This document shows positions 38,896 to 47,910 of a stretch of DNA of 64,000 nt, piece by piece. The DNA is from Shewanella woodyi ATCC 51908. Lineage in GTDB: Bacteria > Pseudomonadota > Gammaproteobacteria > Enterobacterales > Shewanellaceae. The stretch spans positions 1,612,001 to 1,676,000 of the forward strand of contig NC_010506.1 in assembly GCF_000019525.1 (NCBI RefSeq), read 5' to 3'. The notes beneath the pieces were generated by a model, which ran no database searches, was not told where the DNA came from, and saw nothing but the letters and a program-made list of their open reading frames with translations. Both the position numbers and the translations under genes were made by a program. Position 1 is the stretch's first letter; each line of letters starts with the position of its first letter.

Positions 38896-41553
38896 ATGCG
38901 AACATCTAATTTTAAGAAAAGTATATTAGCGACAAATATCGCTTTAATGCTTGGTACGGCAGTCTCTATGTCTGCTGTGGCAGCTGAAGCGGACTCTGCA
39001 CCTACAGCAGATGAAAATATTGAGAAGATTGAAGTGCGTGGTCTTCGTGCTTCAAATAAAGCCAACATTAATGAGAAACGTTTTTCAAATGCTGTTGTTG
39101 ATGCCGTAACTGCAGAAGATATTGGCAAGTTTCCTGATTCAGACGTAGGACAAGCATTGGGTCGTGTCCCTGGTGTGAGTGTTGGGCGTACTTTTGGTCA
39201 AGGTAGCTCTGTGTCAATTCGTGGTACTGATCCCTTGATGACGTTGACTACTTTGAACGGTCAAAATGTCGCTTCAACTGGTTGGTATGATCAGATGAAC
39301 GTTGATCGCTCTTTCAATTATTCAATGCTGCCATCTGAGCTTATTGGCGGGATGGAAGTCTACAAGTCGAGCCAAGCTAACCTTGTCGAAGGTGGTATCG
39401 GTGGTACTGTTATTGTAAAAACACGTAAACCACTTGATATGGAAGCCAACTCAGTATTTGGATCCGTAAAAGGCGAATACGGAACTGTTAATGAAGAGTG
39501 GGCTCCAGAGCTTTCTGGTCTATATAGCTGGAAGAACGAGTCAGAAACATTCGGTATCCTTCTTGCGGGTTCATATATCGATCGTGAGTATCTACGTACA
39601 GGGACTGAAGCCGACTTAGATTGGGGCGGACGTTCATCAATTCAGCCTTCAAGCTTCCTTCAAGAGCAAGAGCGTACAGCGGTAGATGCAACAATTCAAT
39701 TTAGACCGACTGATAATCTTGAGTTTGGTGCGCACATTCTATCTATGCAGTTAGGTGCCGATAGTATTGGTGCTAACATGTACATTGAAACTGACACAAA
39801 CTGGGGCGCTGGTGACTCTAACTGTCAGAAGTTCAATGCTGCTGGTGTTTGTGTGTTAAGTGTCACTCCTGAAAGTGCACCAACAGATGTTTTCTATCAG
39901 AACTGGGCTCGTAAAGGTGAGATGACATCTGATACTTTCGAGCTTAATGCTGAGTATGAAGGTGATGGCTATACACTATCTGCCGTTGCTGGTAATACTA
40001 AAGCTGAGGGTGGTACTCAAATGAGTGCAAACTTCGGTTATGGCTGGTGGGGTGATAACTTCGGTCAAGTAAAATGGGCCGGTACGGTTGATGCAACAGG
40101 TAAGCAGATCGACATCAATGGTCGTGATATGAGCTTCACTCAAGATCAACTGGATACGACAGTAGGAACGTCACAATGGACTGGTGTACAAGGTCCTAAC
40201 CGTGATGAAGAAAATTATGTTCAGTTCGATGCCGACTTTGATATTGATATGGGCATCTTAACTAAGTTTGAAACAGGTATTCGCTATACTCAGCATGAGT
40301 TTGAAAAGTCTGAGAACAAAGCAGTTTATGATCCAAATAAAGCGAACTCATTCAATACTTCTGATCTATACAGCGGTACGATGAAGTTAGGTTATGACGG
40401 TTGGACAATCCCTAAAGCAAACCTAGATGCGATGATAGACTCAACTGTCTCTCTTGTTGATGAGTTTGTTTATAACCGTGCTGCCTATGGTTTAATTGAA
40501 GAAGATAACTTATCTATTTACGGTATGTTCTCATTCCAAGGCGACGATTTCCGCGGTAACTTCGGTGTGCGCTATATCAGTACTGATGTGACCTCTAGCG
40601 GCCATGTCATCGATAACTCTCCTGCTGATAAACTTGGCGTTAATGCTGGTTGGAGTGAAGAAGTTCATAGTGAGAGTGATGATTACGCAGATGTTTTACC
40701 AAGCTTTAACCTTTCCTATAATGTGACTCAAGACGTAATCATTCGTTTTGCAGCAGCTCAAGCTATTACACGTCCTAACTATGATAACTTGTTCCTATCA
40801 AGTGTTTCTGGCTACCCAGATGATCGTCGTGGTAACGAAGAGATTACTTACGGAAATCCTGGACTGAAGCCAATGAAGTCTTCACAGGTTGATGTAAGTC
40901 TTGAGTACTATTATGGCGACGGTAACCTAGTTTCAGCAACTTACTTCACTAAAGATATCAGTGATTTTATCGTTGCAACAACTAAGTACAACCAACAGAT
41001 TGGCGTGATTAACAATGATCTAGAAACTCCAGCTGATGATTGGACCGTGAATAACTTTGAAAATGCCAATGATGGTCAGATTGACGGTATCGAGCTTCAG
41101 TTAATTCACGCATGGGACAATGGTTTTGGTGTTAACGCTAACTACACATTTGCCAACGGTACAGCGCCTTCTGAAGTATATACTGACAGCATAGGTATAT
41201 TTACTGAGTCATCTGAGCACACTGCTAACTTAGTGGGCTTCTGGGAAAATGATGATTTCTCTGCTCGTGCTGCATATAACTGGCGTTCAGAGTACATGAT
41301 CCGTGAATACGGTAAGTACTATGGTAACCGTATGCATGATGACTTCGGTACTTTAGATGTGACATTAGGTTGGAACATTACAGAAAACATCGGTCTACAA
41401 CTTGAGGTTGTTAACTTGACTGCTGAAGATGATGTTCAGTACGGTGCAGCTGCTGCCGGAACAGATGTTAAACCAGCACTTCAAGATGACTTCCCAACTT
41501 GGTCATTTAAAGGTGAAACAACCTACAAGCTAGGTGCAAGTTTCCGCTTCTAA
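38896..41553 (+). CDS. TonB-dependent receptor, probable chito-oligosaccharide uptake
   Basis: An 885-residue outer-membrane receptor. Signal peptide to ~AVAAEA, TonB box-like IEKIEVRGLR, plug domain (AEDIGKFPDSDVGQALGRVPGVSVGR...SIRGTDP), then a 22-strand barrel ending with the C-terminal aromatic (KLGASFRF). It belongs to the Caulobacter/Xanthomonas-type group of sugar receptors. ATG 38896 has GGAAACGAG ahead and starts the signal peptide; ATG 38845 or 38851 would add a charged, implausible N-terminus. Its place behind a NagR operator points to chitin-derived oligosaccharides (inference). Confidence 0.92.
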   Translation: MRTSNFKKSILATNIALMLGTAVSMSAVAAEADSAPTADENIEKIEVRGLRASNKANINEKRFSNAVVDAVTAEDIGKFPDSDVGQALGRVPGVSVGRTFGQGSSVSIRGTDPLMTLTTLNGQNVASTGWYDQMNVDRSFNYSMLPSELIGGMEVYKSSQANLVEGGIGGTVIVKTRKPLDMEANSVFGSVKGEYGTVNEEWAPELSGLYSWKNESETFGILLAGSYIDREYLRTGTEADLDWGGRSSIQPSSFLQEQERTAVDATIQFRPTDNLEFGAHILSMQLGADSIGANMYIETDTNWGAGDSNCQKFNAAGVCVLSVTPESAPTDVFYQNWARKGEMTSDTFELNAEYEGDGYTLSAVAGNTKAEGGTQMSANFGYGWWGDNFGQVKWAGTVDATGKQIDINGRDMSFTQDQLDTTVGTSQWTGVQGPNRDEENYVQFDADFDIDMGILTKFETGIRYTQHEFEKSENKAVYDPNKANSFNTSDLYSGTMKLGYDGWTIPKANLDAMIDSTVSLVDEFVYNRAAYGLIEEDNLSIYGMFSFQGDDFRGNFGVRYISTDVTSSGHVIDNSPADKLGVNAGWSEEVHSESDDYADVLPSFNLSYNVTQDVIIRFAAAQAITRPNYDNLFLSSVSGYPDDRRGNEEITYGNPGLKPMKSSQVDVSLEYYYGDGNLVSATYFTKDISDFIVATTKYNQQIGVINNDLETPADDWTVNNFENANDGQIDGIELQLIHAWDNGFGVNANYTFANGTAPSEVYTDSIGIFTESSEHTANLVGFWENDDFSARAAYNWRSEYMIREYGKYYGNRMHDDFGTLDVTLGWNITENIGLQLEVVNLTAEDDVQYGAAAAGTDVKPALQDDFPTWSFKGETTYKLGASFRF

Positions 41554-41569
41554 TTATATTTGATAAAGT

Positions 41570-41601
41570 AAAAAACCCAGTCTTGACTGGGTTTTTTTTT
41601 A
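41570..41601 (+). terminator. Rho-independent terminator after the TonB receptor
   Basis: AAAACCCAGTCTTGACTGGGTTTTTTTTT hairpin; it separates the receptor from the halogenase-like gene, which would then be read through at low level. Confidence 0.8.
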
Positions 41602-41611
41602 GGAGTCATTT

Positions 41612-43135
41612 ATGAAGATTAAACGAATTGCCATTGTTGGTGCTGGCACTGCAGGTTGGCTAGCTGCGAATCATTTAGGCTCTGAGCTCAGTGCTGATCA
41701 AGATGTTGAGATCACAGTTATTGAGTCAAAAGATGTGCCGACGATAGGTGTTGGAGAGGGCACTGTTCCCTATATAATGAACTCCTTAAAGCGGTTTGGT
41801 ATCTCAGAGGCTGAACTGCTCTATTCCTGTGATACGACCTTTAAACAAGGGATTAAGTTTGTTAATTGGTTAGATAGCGGATCTCGTGGTGACAACTTCT
41901 ATTACCATCCTTTTGATGTTCCCTATCCGAGTGGCTTCGACGTGAGTCCTTACTGGGTTGCACATGGTGGAAAGCGGCCATTTGATGATGTGGGCATTCA
42001 AGCAAGAATTTGCGAGTTAGGGCTAGCGCCTAAGAGAAAGAGCTCTGGGGAGTATGAAGGGGCTTTAACCTATGCCTATCATTTTAATGCATTAAAATTC
42101 GCTCAGCTATTAGCCAAGAATGCCCAAAAACGCTTTAATGTGACTCATCAGTTCGCAACCGTTGTGGGAGCAAAGAAGGCTGAAAATGGTGATATTACTC
42201 ATCTTATTACCAAGGACGATACAGAGTTAGTATTTGATTTCTATGTAGACTGCAGCGGTTTTTCATCGATATTAATTGATAAAGAGTTAAAGGTTCCTTT
42301 TGTGAGTAAGGCCGATGAACTACTCACAGATTCAGTGCTTGTTCAGCAGGTGCCGCTCAAAGATGAAGATGAGCTTCCTCCCTACACCACTGCTACAGCC
42401 CATAGTGCTGGGTGGATTTGGGATATACCTCTTACAACAAGAAGGGGGACGGGTTTTGTCTACTCCAGTAGGCATATGAGTGATGAGCAGGCATTAAGTG
42501 AATATGCTGACTATTTAGGTGTCGAACAAGGGACTATCTCTCCTCGAAAATTGCCAATGGAGATAGGCTACAGAGAAGCATTTTGGAGTCAAAATTGTGT
42601 TGCATTAGGGCTCGCGCAAGGCTTTGTTGAGCCCTTAGAAGCGACATCTATTTTGGTTACCGACTTTTCTGCGGAGTTGCTAGCTCGTAACTTTCCACGC
42701 AACACTTCGGATATTGAGGCGCTGATTCCTCATTATAATAAAGTCGTGACCTACGTTTGGGAGAGAGTAGTTGATTTTATTAAGCTACATTACTGTATCT
42801 CAGATAGAGAAGACTCACAGTTTTGGTTAGATAACCGAAAAGAGGATACATTTTCTGATGAGTTGAAGCAGCGACTCACCAAGTTTAAAGTCAGTACACC
42901 TAAACAGTCTGATTTTTTTAGTAAGTTTGATCTATTTAATGATAAAAACTTCTTATACGTTTTATATGGGATGGAGTTTAAAACTAAAGCAATCTCTATT
43001 TCAGCTAAGGAGATAGAGCATTGCAGTATGTTGCTGCAGAGCAATGATAATCTAGTTAAAACTGCGGCTGATGAACTGTTAAGCCATAAAAGTTGGCTAT
43101 TAGGGTTAAAAGCAGCTATGAGCCCTAATGGCTAA
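41612..43135 (+). CDS. Tryptophan-halogenase-family flavoprotein
   Basis: A 507-residue FAD-dependent protein of the tryptophan halogenase family. Seen: GxGxxG dinucleotide motif (VGAGTAGW), GVGEGTVP, the Lys of FKQGIKFVNW at the position of the halogenase catalytic lysine, and WIWDIP, the WxWxIP motif of flavin halogenases. Such genes are common beside TonB sugar receptors in Shewanella and xanthomonads, where no halogenated product is known. It starts 11 bases after a terminator with GGAG ahead. Catalysis of a halogenation is not shown. Confidence 0.85.
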   Translation: MKIKRIAIVGAGTAGWLAANHLGSELSADQDVEITVIESKDVPTIGVGEGTVPYIMNSLKRFGISEAELLYSCDTTFKQGIKFVNWLDSGSRGDNFYYHPFDVPYPSGFDVSPYWVAHGGKRPFDDVGIQARICELGLAPKRKSSGEYEGALTYAYHFNALKFAQLLAKNAQKRFNVTHQFATVVGAKKAENGDITHLITKDDTELVFDFYVDCSGFSSILIDKELKVPFVSKADELLTDSVLVQQVPLKDEDELPPYTTATAHSAGWIWDIPLTTRRGTGFVYSSRHMSDEQALSEYADYLGVEQGTISPRKLPMEIGYREAFWSQNCVALGLAQGFVEPLEATSILVTDFSAELLARNFPRNTSDIEALIPHYNKVVTYVWERVVDFIKLHYCISDREDSQFWLDNRKEDTFSDELKQRLTKFKVSTPKQSDFFSKFDLFNDKNFLYVLYGMEFKTKAISISAKEIEHCSMLLQSNDNLVKTAADELLSHKSWLLGLKAAMSPNG

Positions 43136-43236
43136 TTTAGCCACTATCTACTACACAGGTATAAGATGCGAGGGCTAGCTTAGTTTCTACTGATGGTGAA
43201 CTTGAATTGAGGTGAGTGGTTCTTCGCTCAATGACT

Positions 43237-43266
43237 CCCCCAAAGACCAAAAATTATCCTTTGGGG
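43237..43266. terminator. Hairpin between convergent halogenase-like and SapC-like genes
   Basis: CCCCCAAAG/CTTTGGGGG, a 9-bp perfect stem with a 12-base loop. It has no clear U-run, so termination is uncertain. Confidence 0.45.
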
Positions 43267-43278
43267 GCAATGTTTAAG

Positions 43279-43995
43279 CTAGGCTTTATCCAGCTGATTT
43301 TGTTTAGTGATCAATCTACCTATCTGGTGCAGTGAGGTTAGGTGAGCATAAATTAACGGCATTAAACCTTTACTTTTCAAGGTGAGGAACGCTTCATCGT
43401 TAAGCTCATTCAAGATTTGTTCATCGATGATATACACACCATCAATATTAACCTCTGGGCTATCGCTGTTGAGTTTGACTGTTAGTTGCTTAGGAGCAAG
43501 CAGATTTAGCTCAGCAAAGTATTGAGTAATGGCGGATGTTTGTTGAGTAAAGCTAGCGAGATCCAATAGCGCATTAGAGCGTTTTTTCAAGTATTCAGTC
43601 TGCTCCCCGGAATCATCAAAAAGCTTATTACCTTCATCTGAGGTGACAAGCTCACTATCTTCATCGATAAACACCATCACCTCGTCGCTCTCTTTAGAGG
43701 TTTGCATTAAAGATAAAGGTGCCTTGCTAAAGCCTATTGGCGTTACTGATGCCTCCCAGTTTTTCGTTTGGCAGTACAGGTTGAAGTTATTTTTTATTCC
43801 CATCATAGCGATAGGGGTAAATTGACCACTCTCTGCATTTTTTACAAAGACAATAGGAAACTCTGTTGCTAGTACTGCAAACTCTTGCACTACAATAGGG
43901 ATCAAGCTCTGCGCAGCAAAGCGACTGAAGTCTTTAGATTCTTTAATGTAGGTATTGAGGTGTTTTGATGAATTCAATGGAGAGATATTTGTCAT
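43279..43995 (-). CDS. SapC-family protein
   Basis: A 238-residue cytoplasmic protein. FAAQSLIPIVVQEFAVLATEFPIVFVKN followed by FTPIAMMGIKNNFNLYC, and DSELVTSDEGNKLFDDSGEQTEYLKKR, match the SapC family (PF07277), named after a Campylobacter S-layer gene but frequent in TonB-receptor loci. No S-layer function is implied. It is 95 bases downstream of the TauE/SafE gene on the same strand and probably shares its NagR-type operator. Confidence 0.82.
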   Translation of the reverse strand: MTNISPLNSSKHLNTYIKESKDFSRFAAQSLIPIVVQEFAVLATEFPIVFVKNAESGQFTPIAMMGIKNNFNLYCQTKNWEASVTPIGFSKAPLSLMQTSKESDEVMVFIDEDSELVTSDEGNKLFDDSGEQTEYLKKRSNALLDLASFTQQTSAITQYFAELNLLAPKQLTVKLNSDSPEVNIDGVYIIDEQILNELNDEAFLTLKSKGLMPLIYAHLTSLHQIGRLITKQNQLDKA

Positions 43996-44090
43996 TTTAA
44001 TTTTGCCTCTGTTTACTATTTATTTGTTATTGTTTAATTTTTAATGGTATGAATCTATCACCCTAGTCATGTTGTATCTGATTTCAACTC

Positions 44091-44984
44091 TTATGTCACC
44101 ACTAGCATTGTTACGCCAGATAGAATAATCCATCCGGCGAAAAATATTTTTAATCCCTTAACTGGAAGGTATAAAGCCAGCTTTTTAGCCAAAATTCCTC
44201 CCATAATGGCGCCAGGTCCTGCGAATAGGATCACCTTAAAATAGGCATCACTTTGCTCTGATAGATATATAGGGCTAACGGACCAAACAGTGAAAGCGGT
44301 GACGATGACGCCAACTGCGATAGCTAAACTTGGTGTCACCTTTTTAAGCAGCAGATAGATAACAATAATCTCACCAACCCCCACAGATAACCAAGCTGTG
44401 ATTATGCCGCCTAAATAGGTAATAAACCCAAGTTGAAGCACTTCATAGCGACTCAAGGTATGGTTGGCGTCACTGTTTTTAAGTGCAAAACAGCTATAGA
44501 TAATTCCCAAGCCTAAAGCAATAGAGAAGAGACTAAAACTGTGCTCCAGCGAACCGGGGGCTTGTATCTCAAAAATATGAGTGGTCCAGATCCCAGCGAC
44601 AGAGAGTGGTATACAGATAAAGATAAGTTTAACAAGTAGGCGCCCTTGTTGAGCTTGTTTTTGATGAGTAAAGTGCAGCCACCAGGTTAATGCTCCAGCC
44701 GTCATACCAAAGCATTGAATGACAAATGATGTCGATATACTTTGCTCATTGGTAAAGTTGAGACTATTAAAGACTGGGATAAAGATAACTCCTCCACCTG
44801 CACCGGTAGAGTTTGCAAAAATGGCTCCTGTTATGCCTAAGAACAGGTAATGAAGGTAATCACCGAATAGTTCAAGGGGATGGGGGAATTGCAATAGCCA
44901 TGTTGACCATAGGGTAGCAAGCACAATAAAGATGAATAGAGGTCTTGAGATGAGCGTTATCTTTTTGTTTTTGTTTAGGTTCAT
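44091..44984 (-). CDS. TauE/SafE-family membrane permease
   Basis: A 297-residue inner-membrane protein with eight or so hydrophobic segments in two repeats: ITGAIFANSTGAGGGVIFIPVFNSL and LGGIITAWLSVGVGEIIVIYLLL, the glycine-rich TauE/SafE motifs. The family exports or imports sulfonates and other anions. A NagR-type palindrome 76 bases upstream ties it to the amino-sugar regulon; the substrate is unknown. Confidence 0.87.
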   Translation of the reverse strand: MNLNKNKKITLISRPLFIFIVLATLWSTWLLQFPHPLELFGDYLHYLFLGITGAIFANSTGAGGGVIFIPVFNSLNFTNEQSISTSFVIQCFGMTAGALTWWLHFTHQKQAQQGRLLVKLIFICIPLSVAGIWTTHIFEIQAPGSLEHSFSLFSIALGLGIIYSCFALKNSDANHTLSRYEVLQLGFITYLGGIITAWLSVGVGEIIVIYLLLKKVTPSLAIAVGVIVTAFTVWSVSPIYLSEQSDAYFKVILFAGPGAIMGGILAKKLALYLPVKGLKIFFAGWIILSGVTMLVVT

Positions 44985-45059
44985 CTTAGGCTCTCTTTAT
45001 TGTTTTTTTATTGGTGCCTATTCAGCCGAATTAAGGGGGCTTTTGAATGTTATCAATAA

Positions 45060-45075
45060 TTGACAGCGTTGTCAT
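45060..45075. promoter_or_regulatory. NagR-type operator 2
   Basis: TTGACAGCGTTGTCAT, one base different from the other copies. It lies 76 bases before the TauE/SafE start on the minus strand. Confidence 0.75.
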
Positions 45076-45214
45076 ATTTTGGTGTTTTGCTCTGGTTTTC
45101 ATCTAAGTGCTGATCCTTTCTCTTTATTAATGCTTTTCATGATGGGCTAAAAAAAGTTCTAAATGAATGTCAAAAAAATGTAGATATTCTGTTTGCTCTT
45201 GTGTATGTTTGTAA

Positions 45215-45230
45215 ATGACAGCGTTGTCAT
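45215..45230. promoter_or_regulatory. NagR-type operator 3
   Basis: ATGACAGCGTTGTCAT, 310 bases before the binding-protein gene at 45525. With operator 2 it makes a two-site divergent control region of 540 bases. Confidence 0.75.
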
Positions 45231-45374
45231 CTGCTTGTGTGACACTCTGTTTGTAAGGTCTGCATGATGTAGGAAGAGGTCTCCTTATTCATGTTTTGGC
45301 AAACATTTGCTAATTACTTTTAGCATCAGTTTGTGTTTGATATTTCTATAGTCTCTCCCCAGAAACTAGTCTTG

Positions 45375-45423
45375 GCTAAGTGTTATCTTCATCATTTTGA
45401 ATTTAACACTTAGCTACTTTTTC
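45375..45423 (+). terminator. Terminator-like hairpin in the leader of the binding-protein/MCP operon
   Basis: A perfect 11-bp inverted repeat (GCTAAGTGTTA at 45375-45385, TAACACTTAGC at 45404-45414) is followed by TACTTTTTCT. It lies between operator 3 and the coding start at 45525, so it could be an attenuator or end a short leader RNA. No leader peptide or known riboswitch recognised. Confidence 0.5.
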
Positions 45424-45524
45424 TAAGGTAGCTGACTATATCCTGCGGTAGGTTTGATAGGTTGAATCATTGGAAGATAAATTAACTAACACTCTTGTCT
45501 GATCTAGACGTATAAAAAGAGGAA

Positions 45525-46400
45525 ATGCGCTTCATGCTACGACTTCGAATTAAGCTTCTCCTCATCTCTCTATTATCCGTTTTCTGTTTAACCCCTAATG
45601 CTTATAGTGAAACACTCGTCACCACTATTCCGCAAAGTTGGCAACTTAATTTATTGAAAGAAGCCCTATCTCGTGTGGAAACTCAATACGATATCTCAAT
45701 GCTTGACACTGAAATGAATCAAAAACGTAAGGTGGAAGAGGCGTTAGCTGGAAGCATTGACATATTTTGGAGCATGACATCACAGCAACTTGAAGCGGTT
45801 GTGCTCCCAGTCAGAATCCCGATATTTAAAGGCTTGTTGGGTAATCGTTTACTGATCATTAGAAGCGATGAGCAGCAGCGTTTTATCGATGTCAAAAGCA
45901 GAGATGACTTTCTGCAGTTTTATGCAGGGCAAAATCGCTATTGGCCTGATGCGCTTATTCTTGAAGAGAATGGCTTACCTCTAATTACCAGCTATAAATA
46001 TAAAAATTTGTATCCAATGTTAGAGGGAGGGCGTTTTGATTATTTAGCTCTTGGTGCTCAGGAGATCTGGCAGGAGTTAGATAAAAACCCTGATCCTAAT
46101 TTGAAGGTAGATAGTGCCATCTTGCTGCAGTACCGCTCGCCTGCTTACTTCTTCATCTCCCCAGAAAAACCTTTACTTGCTAAAGACTTAAAGAAAGGAC
46201 TAGAGAGCATGATTGCCGATGGCAGTTTTGATCAGCTGTTCAATAAGGAGCTCGAGATTGATGCGCTCTATGAGCAAGCACAATTTAGCAAACGTAGGAT
46301 TATTCGACTACAGACACCTGGATTGAGTTCATTAACACCCGTAACTCGTGATGAGCTGTGGCTTGATCTATTTAATATGGAGGGGAAGGGCGATGAATAG
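45525..46400 (+). CDS. Periplasmic solute-binding-like protein
   Basis: A 291-residue exported protein: signal peptide to about PNAYSET, then a family-3-type solute-binding fold ([73 protein letters not shown]). No ABC permease or ATPase gene is near. Its last eight bases overlap the chemoreceptor gene, so it probably presents a ligand to that receptor rather than feeding a transporter (inference). ATG 45525 or 45534 may be the start. Confidence 0.82.
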   Translation: MRFMLRLRIKLLLISLLSVFCLTPNAYSETLVTTIPQSWQLNLLKEALSRVETQYDISMLDTEMNQKRKVEEALAGSIDIFWSMTSQQLEAVVLPVRIPIFKGLLGNRLLIIRSDEQQRFIDVKSRDDFLQFYAGQNRYWPDALILEENGLPLITSYKYKNLYPMLEGGRFDYLALGAQEIWQELDKNPDPNLKVDSAILLQYRSPAYFFISPEKPLLAKDLKKGLESMIADGSFDQLFNKELEIDALYEQAQFSKRRIIRLQTPGLSSLTPVTRDELWLDLFNMEGKGDE

Positions 46401-47886
46401 TTTGTCAATTAAGGTACAGATAGGGCTAGCTGGTGCTCTTTTTGTTGTTGTCAGTGTTCTTTTTTCCCTCGCTTATATGGTCGAGGCTAACCGATTAGAA
46501 GCTAACTTTAATGAGTATAAGAGTAATACTTTGGCCAGCCTTGAAGTGACATTGGCTCAGCCTGTATTTTACTATGACTTTGAGCAGATTGACGCGGTTT
46601 TATCTGTCATGCTTGCTTCTGAAAAAATATATGAGATAACGATTAAAGATCATAGGGGTAAGATGCTCGGTGACAGTAAACAAAGCACTCCAGTTGATCC
46701 TAAAGCGGTGACATCTGATAAACTGGCATTCACCACAAACGATAAACCTACTGGAGAGCTGACGGTGAGTTTCTCTTCAGCCCCAATTACAGAGGCATTG
46801 AATCAGCTTAAGCTAAGTTATTTCTTTCAAGCTCTAGTTATTTTACTTCTCAGTCAACTCTTTATCTTTATTATTCTAAAGCGGTTAGTTATCACTCCAT
46901 TGGTTCATGTGTCAGCTGTAATGGAGGAAATCGCCTCCGGTGATGGCGATTTAAGCCATAAGTTACCAGTCGAGAGTAATGATGAGATTGGTCAACTTGC
47001 CACGGCTTTTAATGGTTTTGTGGCAAAAATACATGGCACCATCTCTAAGGTTAATGAAACATCAGAGCTGATCCTTCAAGATGCATCTTCATTAGGGGAT
47101 CTTTCTAAAAGTAATAATCATCGTGTTCAATCTCAATTAAAAGAGACTGAAGCTGCGGTTGCAGCCGTTACTCAGCTTAATTCAAGTGCCAATGAAGTGG
47201 CAAAAAATGCCAGTTCAACGGCAGAAGCTACTGGCTTGGCTGATAAAGAGGTAGATAATAGTCAACAGCAGTTTGATTTAGGTTTAGAGGTAAGTAATCG
47301 ACTTGCCGATGAACTCTCCCGCTCTGTAGTTGCTGTACAGGAGCTGCAGCAGGAGACCCAAAGAATTGATGAAGTTGTGGTGGTGATTAATGCCATCGCT
47401 GAGCAGACAAACTTGCTTGCGCTAAATGCAGCGATTGAAGCGGCACGAGCCGGCGAGCAGGGACGTGGTTTTGCTGTTGTTGCTGATGAGGTGAGGACAC
47501 TAGCAAGCAGAACGCAGCAAGCTACAGGTGAGATACAGAAGATGATCCAGCAGGTACAAACGGGAGTTGATGAGACTGTGTCTGTGATGCAAGCGAGTCA
47601 AACTCTATCTGCTGAAGCGGTTAGTCACTCAGAAGAGATAAAATTAATATTGAGTAATGTGACTAGTTTAGTCTCTAATATCAGTAATATGAATCTGGAA
47701 GTTGCCGAGGCCGCCGGCGAGCAAACTTATGTCACAGATGATATTTCAAAAAATTTAAATGATTTGGCCACAGTCTCAGGTTCGGCTTCACTCGACAGCG
47801 AGCAACTCGCAGAGTCGAGCGAGCGTTTGTTCCACCAAGGGGAAAGATTGCGGGCTTTGGTTGGTTCATTCCGTTTGCAGGGATGA
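46393..47886 (+). CDS. Methyl-accepting chemotaxis protein
   Basis: A 497-residue chemoreceptor: membrane helix ~9-30, periplasmic sensor ~31-150, second membrane helix ~150-175, HAMP ~175-230 ([26 protein letters not shown]), then a long coiled coil with the signalling tip [43 protein letters not shown] 46393 starts inside the end of the binding-protein gene. Downstream is the hexosaminidase gene (24 bases). Likely mediates chemotaxis to chitin breakdown products (inference). Confidence 0.93.
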   Translation: MNSLSIKVQIGLAGALFVVVSVLFSLAYMVEANRLEANFNEYKSNTLASLEVTLAQPVFYYDFEQIDAVLSVMLASEKIYEITIKDHRGKMLGDSKQSTPVDPKAVTSDKLAFTTNDKPTGELTVSFSSAPITEALNQLKLSYFFQALVILLLSQLFIFIILKRLVITPLVHVSAVMEEIASGDGDLSHKLPVESNDEIGQLATAFNGFVAKIHGTISKVNETSELILQDASSLGDLSKSNNHRVQSQLKETEAAVAAVTQLNSSANEVAKNASSTAEATGLADKEVDNSQQQFDLGLEVSNRLADELSRSVVAVQELQQETQRIDEVVVVINAIAEQTNLLALNAAIEAARAGEQGRGFAVVADEVRTLASRTQQATGEIQKMIQQVQTGVDETVSVMQASQTLSAEAVSHSEEIKLILSNVTSLVSNISNMNLEVAEAAGEQTYVTDDISKNLNDLATVSGSASLDSEQLAESSERLFHQGERLRALVGSFRLQG

Positions 47887-47910
47887 TAAAAATAATAATA
47901 GAGGAATACA

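Noticed and set aside
41612..43135. Secondary-metabolite cluster because of a tryptophan-halogenase-like gene
   Set aside because: No peptide synthetase, polyketide or indole-modifying gene nearby; the setting is a TonB/GlcNAc locus.
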